Assembly (NCBI GenBank): GCA_963758335.1
Contig: CAVWVF010000003.1
Location: forward strand, 372,001 to 436,000
Direction of reading: 5' to 3'
DNA from: Roseiarcus sp963758335
GTDB taxonomy: Bacteria; Pseudomonadota; Alphaproteobacteria; Rhizobiales; Beijerinckiaceae
DNA: 64,000 nucleotides
Shown here: positions 39,985 to 48,016 of the stretch, piece by piece
Layout: each line of letters opens with the position of its first letter
Numbering within the stretch: position 1 is the first letter of the stretch
Made by a program: the position numbers and the translations under genes
Notes under the pieces: generated by a model
The model's database searches: none
Seen by the model: the letters and a program-made list of their open reading frames with translations, nothing else
What the model was told of the DNA's origin: nothing

Positions 39985-41604
39985 TCAAGCGGCTGCCACA
40001 AGGTCAACGACGCGTTGGATGGCGGTATCGGCACGGTGATAGGCGGCTTCGAGCCGGCTGTTGGGACGGTGCTGCGGGTGTGGCTGGTGATGGAAGCGGC
40101 TGTTGGCGAGCGGCCCGCAGAGGCGCTTGTGGAAGAACAGGAAGAGCAGGGCCACCTGGATGCCTTTTTGCGTGAGGCGGTAGGCGTAGCGTGAGCCGTC
40201 GCGCTCGATGAGGCCATGCCCTTTGAGCTTGCGCAGGTCGTAGCGCAGCGGGTTGAGGCCGTAGGTCTTCTCTGAGAGATCAAAGGTGGTGAGGACGGCG
40301 TGGTGGATCTGCCGGGCCGTCCAGCCGCCGATCTGAGGACCGCCATGCAGGAGGACCTCGAACAGGCGGATGATGCGCGGCTCGTGGATCTTGAGGCCGG
40401 GATAACGCACCGCGCCGATAGTGATCGGATGGGCGAGGCGCTGCAGCAGCGGGAAATCGACATGCACGTTGAGCCACTCGGCCTGGAAGCCGGCGAAGCG
40501 GTCGGTGATCGCCAGGAAGGTTGTGCGCACGGCATCGAGATGGTCGAGCCCCTTGCGCAGGCCGAAGTCGGCGAGATTGTTGGAGACCAATTCGTTGCGC
40601 AGAAAGGTCAGGAACTTCTCATACTGTTTGAGGAAGCCGCTCTTGAAGTAGGCGCGGAAGACATGATGGCCGTGCTCGATCTGGTTGATGACGGTGGCCA
40701 GCTTGCCATGCATCCGGCGACTGACCCGCTTGCCGAAGATCGTGGCGATCTTGTCAGCACTGAGCCGCCACAGGCCGAGTTCGCAGCTGCGCTCGAATAG
40801 CTTGTGGATGGGAAAGCGACGCCTGAAGATGAAGTTGCGGCAATACTCGACCTGCGAGATGGCGTACAGGCGTGACAGGTTGAGCTGGGCGCGCTCCTTC
40901 TTCGAGAACTTTGGTCCGAGGATTAGCGTCCAGTAGTCGAGGCGGCGGCGGATGATCTCTGGGCTCAGCCGGTCGGCCGATGCCTGCAGCGCCGCGACGT
41001 CGTCGACGGCGAGGAAAGCGTTGTCGTGCTTGCGGAAGCCGATCCCCGCCCGCTTCAGCTCCTGCTCGATGAAGCTGTGGCCGTTGAGATAGTAGGTGGT
41101 CTGGAAGGGGAAGAAGGAAGCCACCCGCACAACCATCGGTCGGAGCCCCTCGTCGCGGACATAGAAGTAGTAATGCGTGAAGCGGCTGCGCTGGTGCGCG
41201 ACGATGCGGTAGTGCGGGTCCTTGGCCGGGTACTTCGGCAGGCTGATGCGGAAGGTCGGCCCTTGCTCCATGCTCTTGAAGATGAAGTAGACACCGTAGG
41301 CATTGCGCTTCTCCATGCGGCGCAGCCACGGCAGCACGTGGTCCTCCTTGCGTACCCCCTTCTCGGCCCATTCGATCGGGATCGCGTGATTGCGCGCGTA
41401 GGCTTCCACCCAATTCTGGTAATCGGCCGTCCGCTGGCTCAGCGCCTCCTTGCTGACCTCCGCCACCCCGACGATCTCACGGAAGAAGTGGACGACCAGC
41501 TCGGGCCGCGACAGCGCCGTCAGATAGCCGCGAATGACAATCCGGTCGAAGCAGTGATAGACGAAGACCAAGAAGTCACCGAACAGCTTGGTGAACAAAT
41601 CCAT
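39985..41604 (-). CDS. Element U large protein, unknown function, copy B
   Basis: An intact 539-aa protein from MDLFTKLFGDFLVFVYHCFD to RVVDLVAAA. It differs from copy A at scattered residues, with most differences near the C-terminus (for example TQKGIQVALLF for SPKGVQVALLF). That two copies remain open over 1.6 kb amid so many broken genes suggests recent spread or selection on the protein. No known catalytic motif is visible; the C-terminal about 90 residues look like a winged helix. Confidence 0.7.
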   Translation of the reverse strand: MDLFTKLFGDFLVFVYHCFDRIVIRGYLTALSRPELVVHFFREIVGVAEVSKEALSQRTADYQNWVEAYARNHAIPIEWAEKGVRKEDHVLPWLRRMEKRNAYGVYFIFKSMEQGPTFRISLPKYPAKDPHYRIVAHQRSRFTHYYFYVRDEGLRPMVVRVASFFPFQTTYYLNGHSFIEQELKRAGIGFRKHDNAFLAVDDVAALQASADRLSPEIIRRRLDYWTLILGPKFSKKERAQLNLSRLYAISQVEYCRNFIFRRRFPIHKLFERSCELGLWRLSADKIATIFGKRVSRRMHGKLATVINQIEHGHHVFRAYFKSGFLKQYEKFLTFLRNELVSNNLADFGLRKGLDHLDAVRTTFLAITDRFAGFQAEWLNVHVDFPLLQRLAHPITIGAVRYPGLKIHEPRIIRLFEVLLHGGPQIGGWTARQIHHAVLTTFDLSEKTYGLNPLRYDLRKLKGHGLIERDGSRYAYRLTQKGIQVALLFLFFHKRLCGPLANSRFHHQPHPQHRPNSRLEAAYHRADTAIQRVVDLVAAA

Positions 41605-41665
41605 GACAGCCCCCTCGATACCCGGCAGGGATCGAAAGGCGATCCGGCGTCGACCGGGCAAACAG

Positions 41666-42010
41666 ATGGTGGAGGGGAAGAGCTTTCGCCTCGCCGAGGA
41701 GGTCCGCTCCATCCAGCGTCGGGCGGCTGACCGCCATGGGCGCGTCGTCACTGTTGGTCAGCTGGTCCTGTTCTCTACCGAAACCGGCGACGCCTGGCTG
41801 CTCGACCCGTCCGATCAACTCGCCGCAAGGCTGGCCCGCGACGGCGACCCGGAACCCGTCCACATCGAAGAAAACGATACCTCCTTCGTCATCGATTGGA
41901 AGGGCAACTATCGCATCGAGGGACCCGCCTTCATCTATTCCGATCGCCAGACCCGGCGCGTCTCAACCATCCTCGGATACCCCACGCACCTGCTCGCGCC
42001 ACCGTCCTGA
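41666..42010 (+). CDS. Element U small protein, unknown function, 114 aa
   Basis: The protein starts MVEGKSFRLAEEVRSIQRRA and ends STILGYPTHLLAPPS. It is divergent from the large gene, starting 61 bp away, so a shared control region lies between them. Segments VTVGQLVLFSTETGDAWLLD and NDTSFVIDWKGNYRIEGPAF suggest a small beta-rich fold. Copy C carries the same frame intact. The end of the gene is about 22 bp from the end of the element. Its role is unknown. Confidence 0.6.
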   Translation: MVEGKSFRLAEEVRSIQRRAADRHGRVVTVGQLVLFSTETGDAWLLDPSDQLAARLARDGDPEPVHIEENDTSFVIDWKGNYRIEGPAFIYSDRQTRRVSTILGYPTHLLAPPS

Positions 42011-42045
42011 AAATTCAAATATCTTTGGCTAGACCTATCCACAAG

Positions 42046-42198
42046 ATCGCGTCTGCGACGAGTGCATATTGCGGGATGAGAGCCGTTGCCGGGAAACACG
42101 GGAGGAGACCTTGGGCTCCGCGAACCTGTCTCAGGAGAGGAGAATGAACATGAAGTTCTGAAACCTTTCATCGCGATCCAGAGGGTTCAACTCCCTCC
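42046..42198 (+). mobile_element. Group II intron 5' fragment, continued at 52028 beyond the IS21 nest
   Basis: A stretch starting near TGCGACGAGTGC and containing GGGATGAGAGCCGTTGCCGG, GAAACACGGGAGGAGACC and TTGGGCTCCGCGAACCTGTC resembles the domain I sequence of a bacterial group II intron. The same 60-odd bases recur at about 56522. The text GAGGGTTCAACTCCCTCC continues after the IS21 nest at 52021 with CGGCAAAGGTCAGCCAACCA, so IS21 copy 2 inserted into this fragment. No maturase gene remains with it. Confidence 0.5.
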
Positions 42199-43283
42199 TG
42201 CGCGTTCCGGTGGATCGTGAACACGGATTCCGTTTGATTGTGAACATCCAATCCAGTTGATCCTGAACACCGGTTCCGGTCGATCGTGAACACCGATTCC
42301 GGTGATCATGAACGCGGCCTGGAGCGACGGTGGGTCTGTGCTGCTGACAGTCTTCAACCAGGGGTAGTCCCGATCCTTTGCCGAGCAGCGGAGGATGGGA
42401 ATGCCGGGCGAGAGATTGTCGATGCGGAAGATACGCGAGGTGCTGCGCCTGCGATTTGCTCAGGGGCTGAGCCAGCGGGCGATCGGGATCAGTTTGCGGC
42501 TGAGCACGGGGGCGGTGAACACGTACCTCAATCGTGCGCGGCGGGCAGGACTGGGTTGGCCGTTACCGGACGGGTTGGACGACGCGCAACTGGAGACGCT
42601 GCTGTATCCGCCTCCGCCGGCGGTGGCGGCAGAGCAGCGGCCGGCGCCGGACTGGGCGGCGGTGCACCGCGAGTTGCGGCGGCCGAATATGACGCTATCG
42701 CTGCTCTGGGAAGAATACCGTGGCGGAACGGGAGCCCAGGACGGGTTTGGCTACTCCTGGTTCTGCGACCTGTATCGCGAATGGGTTGGCCGGCTGAAGC
42801 CGACACTGCGCCAGGTGCACACCGCGGGTGAGCGGATCTTCGTCGACTTCGCCGGTCACGCCATGGAGGTGATCGACGGGGCGACCGGAGAGGTGCGCCG
42901 GGCCGAGATATTCGTCGCGGTGCTGGGCGCCTCCAGCTACACCTTCGCCGAAGCGACCTGGACGCAGTCGCTGCCGGATTGGATTGCCGCGCACGTCGCC
43001 ATGCTGGCGTTCATCGGTGGCGCGCCGCGGCAGATCGTCAGCGACAACCTGCGCGCCGGGATCACCCGGGCCTGCTTCTACGAGCCGCTGGTCAACCGCA
43101 CTTATGCCGATATGGCGTCGCACTACGGCACCGCAGTGGTTCCGGCACGGCCGTACAAGCCGCGCGACAAGGCCAAGGTGGAAGTCGGCGTTCAGGTGGT
43201 GCAGCGCTGGATATTGGCGCGTCTGCGCAATCGGCAGTTCTTCTCCCTGGCCGAACTAAATCTAGCCAAAGATATTTGAAATT

Positions 43284-43628
43284 TCAGGACGGTGGCGCGA
43301 GCAGGTGCGTGGGGTATCCGAGGATGGTTGAGACGCGCCGGGTCTGGCGATCGGAATAGATGAAGGCGGGTCCCTCGATGCGATAGTTGCCCTTCCAATC
43401 GATGACGAAGGAGGTATCATTTTCTTCGATGTGGACGGGTTCCGGGTCGCCGTCGCGGGCCAGCCTTGCGGCGAGTTGATCGGACGGGTCGAGCAGCCAG
43501 GCGTCGCCGGTTTCGGTAGAGAACAGGACCAGCTGACCAACAGTGACGACGCGCCCATGGCGGTCAGCCGCCCGACGCTGGATGGAGCGGACCTCCTCGG
43601 CGAGGCGAAAGCTCTTCCCCTCCACCAT
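43284..43628 (-). CDS. Element U small protein, copy C
   Basis: This 114-aa frame appears identical in sequence to the copy B protein, with start MVEGKSFRLAEE and end PTHLLAPPS. It is divergent from the broken large gene, with 61 bp between the starts. It remains open even though the large gene of this copy is destroyed. Function unknown. Confidence 0.6.
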   Translation of the reverse strand: MVEGKSFRLAEEVRSIQRRAADRHGRVVTVGQLVLFSTETGDAWLLDPSDQLAARLARDGDPEPVHIEENDTSFVIDWKGNYRIEGPAFIYSDRQTRRVSTILGYPTHLLAPPS

Positions 43629-44996
43629 CTGTTTGCCCGGTCGACGCCGGATCGCCTTTCGATCCCTGCCGGGTACCGAGGGGGCTGCCATGGATTTGTT
43701 CACCAAGCTGTTCGGCGACTTCTTGGTCTTCGTCTATCACTGCTTCGACCGGATTGTCATTCGCGGCTATCCGACGGCGCTGTCGCGGCCCGAGCTGGTC
43801 GTCCACTTCTTCCGTGAGATCGTCGGGGTGGCGGAGGTCAGCAAGGAGGCGCTGAGCCAGCGGACGGCCGATTACCAGAATTGGGTGGAAGCCTACGCGC
43901 GCAATCACGCGATCCCGATCGAATGGGCCGAGAAGGGGGTACGCAAGGAGGACCACGTGCTGCGGTGGCTGCGCCGCATGGAGAAGCGCAATGCCTACGG
44001 TGTCTACTTCATCTTCAAGAGCATGGAGCAAGGGCCGACCTTCCGCATCAGCCTGCCGAAGTACCCGGCCAAGGACCCGCACTACCGCATCGTCGCGCAC
44101 CAGCGCAGCCGCTTCACGCATTACTACTTCTATGTCCGCGACGAGGCGCTCGGACCGATGGTTGTGCGGGTGGCTTCCTTCTTCCCTTCGGCCACAGCTT
44201 CATCGAGCAGGAGCTGAAGCGGGCGGGGATCGGCTTCCGCAAGCATGACAACGCTTTCCTCGCCGTCGACGATGCAGCGGCGCTGCAGGCGTCGGCCGAC
44301 CGGCTGAGCCCAGAGATCATTCGCCGGCGCCTCGACTACTGGACCCTGATCCTCGGACCGAAGTTCTCAAAGAAGGAGCGCGCCAAGCTCAACCTGTCAC
44401 GCTTCTACGCCATCTCCCAGATCGAGTACTGCCGCAACTTCATCTTCAGGCGTCACTTTCCCATCCACAAGCTATTCGAGCGCAGACTGCGAACTCGGCC
44501 TGTGGCGGCTCAGCGCCGACAAGATCGCCACGATCTTCGGCAAGCGGGTCAGTCGCCGGATGCATGGCAAGCTGGCCACCGTCATCGACCAGATCGAGCA
44601 CGGCCATCATGTCTTCCGCGCCTACTTCAAGAGCGGCTTCCTCAAACAGTATGAGAAGTTCCTGACCTTTCTGCGCAACGAATTGGTCTCCAACAATCTC
44701 GCCGACTTCGGCCTGCGCAAGGGGCTCGACCATCTCGATGCGGTGCGGACCACCTTCCAGCTGATCACCGATCGCTTCGCCGGCTTCCAGGCCGAGTGGC
44801 TCAACGTGCATGTCGATTTCCCGCTGCTGCAGCGCCTCGCCCATCCGATCACCATCGGCGCGGTGTCGGTGCCGCTGCAAAACTCCCCAAAAGTGCCGAC
44901 TGAAAATTCCCCAGGCAGGCTGAGATAGGCCGTCGGTCAGGGGCGGTTGGGCGGCGCTGTGTTGCCGATGCTTTCCCCTCAGGGAGGGGGGAGCCG

Positions 44997-46262
44997 GTGA
45001 TCCGACTTGGAGAGATTGTCATGATCCTCGATCTGCATCGGCAGGGCGCCAACGTGTCGACGATCGCCCGGCGCACTGGGTTGGACCGCAAGACCGTTCG
45101 CAAGGTCATTGCCAGCGGCCTCGAGCCGCCGGTCTATGGTCCCCGGCCGCCCCGAGTGACGCGGCTGCAGCCGTTCGAGGCGTATCTGCGGGAGCGGCTT
45201 GCCGCGGTTCCCGAGCTGACCGGGCGCCGCCTGCATCGCGAACTCGGCACGCTCGGCTATCGCGGCGGCTATACGGCGGTGACCGACCTGCTGCGCGAGA
45301 TCCGGCCAGCCGTGCCGCCACCCTTCGAGTTGCGCTTCGAGACGCCGCCGGGGCAGCAAGCGCAAGTCGACTTCGCCCAGTTCCATACCGAGTTTGCCGA
45401 TGAGCCCGGCGTCGTGCGCATCGTCTGGCTGTTCTCGCTGGTACTTGGGTACAGCCGGATGCTGTGGGGCCGCTTCGTGCTGCACCAGGACATGCCGACG
45501 CTGCTGCGCTGCCACATTGCCGCCTTCGAGACGCTCGGCGGCGTGCCGCAGCAGATCCTCTACGACCGGATGAAGACCGCGGTGATCGGCGACGATGCCG
45601 AGGCCGGCCACATCGTCTACAACCGCACGCTGCTCGACTTCGCCCGCCACCATGGCTTCCTGCCCAAGGCGTGCCGCGCCTATCGCGCCAAGACCAAGGG
45701 CAAGGTGGAGCGTCCATTCCGCTATGTGCGGGAGGACTTCTTCCTCGGCGGCCGCTTCCAAAATCTCGACGACCTCAACGCGCAGTTCCGGCAGTGGCAG
45801 GACGATGTCGCCAACGCCCGCGTGCATGCGACCACACGGCGCGTCGTCGCCGAACACTTTGCCGAGGAACGCCCGCATCTGCTGCCGCTGCCGGCCGGCA
45901 CGTTCCAGGCGGTGCTGCGTCTCGAGCGGCGCATCACCCGCGACGGCATGGTCTCGATCGGCGGCAATCTCTACAGCGTGCCCAACGCCACTCGCCGGCG
46001 GCCGGTGGAGGTGCACACCACCGCCGGCGAGGTGCGCATCCTGGAAGACGCGCGGGTGATCGCGGTCCATCCGGTGCTGGAGGGCCGCGGCCAGCGCCGC
46101 ATCATCGCCGGGCATCGCAGCCTGCCGCCGCCGGCCAACAGCCACACCCCACGGCAGGGCGGCGCTCCCGCCTTGCGCGCGGGCGAGACCGTCGCACCAC
46201 GCCCGCTGGCGTTCTACGACGCCGTCGCCCGCCGCCTCGCCGCTGCGGGGCCGCAGCCATGA
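44997..46262 (+). CDS. istA: IS21 transposase IstA, copy 3
   Basis: An intact 421-aa transposase. The N-terminal helix-turn-helix is ILDLHRQGANVSTIARRTGL. The DDE residues lie in PGQQAQVDFAQFHTEF, GGVPQQILYDRMKTAVIG and AKTKGKVERPFRYVREDFFL. The C-terminal beta domain follows (GMVSIGGNLYSVPNATRRRP). It overlaps istB by the ATGA arrangement, indicating translational coupling. Confidence 0.93.
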   Translation: MIRLGEIVMILDLHRQGANVSTIARRTGLDRKTVRKVIASGLEPPVYGPRPPRVTRLQPFEAYLRERLAAVPELTGRRLHRELGTLGYRGGYTAVTDLLREIRPAVPPPFELRFETPPGQQAQVDFAQFHTEFADEPGVVRIVWLFSLVLGYSRMLWGRFVLHQDMPTLLRCHIAAFETLGGVPQQILYDRMKTAVIGDDAEAGHIVYNRTLLDFARHHGFLPKACRAYRAKTKGKVERPFRYVREDFFLGGRFQNLDDLNAQFRQWQDDVANARVHATTRRVVAEHFAEERPHLLPLPAGTFQAVLRLERRITRDGMVSIGGNLYSVPNATRRRPVEVHTTAGEVRILEDARVIAVHPVLEGRGQRRIIAGHRSLPPPANSHTPRQGGAPALRAGETVAPRPLAFYDAVARRLAAAGPQP

Positions 46263-47110
46263 GAGGCGAGACCCAGTCGGACGCACCGATCGAGCGCATC
46301 CGCCGCCACCTGGTCGCACTCCGCATGCCGCGCGCGCTCGAAACGCTCGGCGATCTCGTCCAGCAGATCGAACGCGGCAAGATCAGCGCCATCGAGGCGA
46401 TCGAGATGCTGCTCGCCGAGGAGCTCACCGTCCGCGAGAGCCGCCGCATCAAGGCGGCGCTGCAGATGGCCCGCCTCGGCACGATCAAGACGCTGTCGGG
46501 CTTCGACTTCGCCTTCCAGCCGTCGCTCGACCGCAATCGCATCCTGGCTCTCGCCCAGCTCGACTTCATCGACCGCCACGAGGTCGTGCATCTGATCGGC
46601 CAATCCGGCACCGGCAAAAGCCACCTGGCGGTGGCGCTCGGGGTCGAGGCGGTGCGCGCCGGCCGCAGCGTCTACTTCTCCCCGCTCGCCGACATCATCG
46701 ACAATCTCGCCCGCGCCGACCGCGAGAGCCGGTTGCGCGAGCGCATCCGCTATCTCTGTCGGGCCCAGCTGCTGATCATCGACGAGATCGGCTATCTCAG
46801 CCTCGGCGCCGGCGCCGGCAATCTGTTCTTCCAGCTGGTCAACGCCCGCTACGAGCGCGGCGCGATGATCCTCACCTCCAATCGTGGCTTTGCCGAATGG
46901 GGCGAGGTGTTCGGCGATCCGGTCGTCGCAACTGCACTGCTCGACCGGCTGCTGCACCATGCCGTGGTGGTGCACATCGAAGGCTCCAGTTATCGGCTGC
47001 GTCAGCACGCCGATTTGCTGGCACAGCCACGGCGCCCCAGCCAGCCCACCACCGAAGCGCCGCCACACCGACGCGGCCGGCCGCCCAAGGCGACGCCGCG
47101 CGCCGGGTGA
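46259..47110 (+). CDS. istB: IS21 helper ATPase IstB, copy 3
   Basis: A 283-aa AAA+ protein with Walker A GQSGTGKSHLAVALG and Walker B LLIIDEIGYLSLGAGAGNLF, plus the sensor region TSNRGFAEWGEVFGDP. It partners IstA in strand transfer and target immunity. The start ATG overlaps the istA stop. The proline/arginine-rich C-terminus (RRGRPPKATPRAG) is an extension beyond the conserved domain. Confidence 0.93.
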   Translation: MRGETQSDAPIERIRRHLVALRMPRALETLGDLVQQIERGKISAIEAIEMLLAEELTVRESRRIKAALQMARLGTIKTLSGFDFAFQPSLDRNRILALAQLDFIDRHEVVHLIGQSGTGKSHLAVALGVEAVRAGRSVYFSPLADIIDNLARADRESRLRERIRYLCRAQLLIIDEIGYLSLGAGAGNLFFQLVNARYERGAMILTSNRGFAEWGEVFGDPVVATALLDRLLHHAVVVHIEGSSYRLRQHADLLAQPRRPSQPTTEAPPHRRGRPPKATPRAG

Positions 47111-47155
47111 ACTCCGATCCCCATACAATTCCGTTACGTCACGGAGAACACCCCC

Positions 47156-47453
47156 ATGCCGAGAGGTCGCCACCCCAAGGGCCCTGAGCGATGCCGAACG
47201 CCAGGCCCGCTACCGCGCCCGCCAGCTCGCCCAGCAGAAGCTACCGCCGGCCCACGGATCGGCGCAGCCGCGCGCAGCGCTGGTGCGATATCGTCGCCGA
47301 ACTGCTCACCTTGCAGGCCGAGTATGCCGCCTGGTCCGACGGTCTACCCGACAACGCGACAGCGCCACCGCCGAAGCGCTTCAGGCCATCGTCGATCTCG
47401 ATCTCAACGACCTCGCCGCAATCGTCCCGCCCCGTGGTTTTGGCCGTGACTGA
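47156..47453 (+). pseudogene. Third gene of IS21 copy 3, frameshifted
   Basis: It starts MPRGRHPKG; a shift then restores LSDAERQARYRARQLAQQK, and a further shift gives RPQRWCDIVAELLTLQAEYA followed by AIVDLDLNDLAAIVPPRGFG. The intact counterpart is the 107-aa gene at 51456. The shared text MPRGRHP, AERQARYRAR, LQAEYAAW and AIVPPRG.GRD shows that two different IS21 elements carry the same accessory gene after istB. Function unknown. Confidence 0.65.
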
Positions 47454-48016
47454 TCAAGACAAAGTGGGGAATTTTCAAGCGGCGCTTTTGGGGAAAATTC
47501 AATCGGCATTGACAGCGCGGTGCGTTATCCCGGCCTCAAGATCCACGAGCCGCGCATCATCCGCCTGTTCGAGGTCCTCCTGCATGGCGGTCCTCAGATC
47601 GGCGGCTGGACGGCCCGGCAGATCCATCAAGCCGTCCTCGACACCTTCGACCTCTCTGAGAAGACCTGCCGCCTGAACCAGCTCCGCTACGACTTGCGCA
47701 AGCTCAAGGGACACGGCCTGATCGAGCGCGACGGCTCGCGCTACGCCTACCGGCTCTCACCCAAGGGCGTCCAAGTCGCCCTCCTCTTCCTCTTCTTCCA
47801 CAAGCGCCTGTGCGGCCCCCTCGCCAACAGCCGCTTCCATCACCGGCCGGACCCGCAACACCGTCCACACAGCCGGCTCGAAGCCGCCTATCACCGCGCC
47901 GACACCGCCATCCAACGCGTCGTCGATCTCTTGGCTGCAGCTTGATCGCCCCGCGCCTCAATGACAATGTTCGACTCGTCTTGTCTATGATCCCTCAGGT
48001 AAGAATTCTGAAATCA

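Larger units (their letters stand above)
39921..42032 (-). mobile_element. Repeat element U, copy B, full length
   Basis: This copy has both ends: ATTCTTGCCGG at 39921 and CTTTGGCTAG ending at 42032. The interior is almost identical to copies A and C from about 40270 to 42030. The outer about 350 bp at the left end (39921-40270) differs at many positions, suggesting recombination with a diverged relative. It lies between the ATG microsatellite and a group II intron fragment. No inverted terminal repeats or certain target duplication were found. Confidence 0.75.
44864..47514 (+). mobile_element. IS21-family element, copy 3, with 6-bp target duplication
   Basis: The ends are TGTCGGTGCCGCTGC at 44864 and the complement of GCCGATTGAATTTTCCCC-type sequence, which closes with TTGACA at 47514. 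Internal repeats of the form AAATTCCCCA / CCCCAAAAG.GCCG occur at both ends. The flanks are GCGCGG on both sides (44858-44863 and 47515-47520). Removing the element restores the copy C reading frame across IGAVRYPG. It carries istA, istB and a broken third gene. Confidence 0.92.
43690..47945 (+). pseudogene. Element U large protein, copy C, broken
   Basis: From MDLFTKLFGDF the frame runs to RVASFFPS. There a 22-bp deletion (near 44190), relative to copies A and B, removes the QTAYYLN segment and shifts the frame. A one-base insertion near 44484 (FERR for FERS) shifts it again. At 44863 IS21 copy 3 interrupts it. The remaining part starts at 47515 with VRYPGLKIHEPRIIRLFEVL and ends RVVDLLAAA at 47945. 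The gene therefore has three independent lesions. Confidence 0.85.
43262..48006 (+). mobile_element. Repeat element U, copy C, interrupted by IS21 copy 3
   Basis: It begins with CTAGCCAAAGATATTTG (43262), the complement of the right end of copy B. It finishes with the complement of ATTCTTACCTGAGGG at about 48006, the left end of copy A. Relative to A and B it is inverted. Inserted in istA, it leaves CTAAAT on the left and CTGAAAT on the right, an imperfect duplication of about 6 bp. Without IS21 copy 3 it is about 2.09 kb. Confidence 0.75.

Noticed and set aside
43543..44217. 224-aa frame at the start of element U copy C as an independent gene
   Set aside because: It is the 5' part of the broken 539-aa gene, ended by a 22-bp deletion relative to copies A and B.
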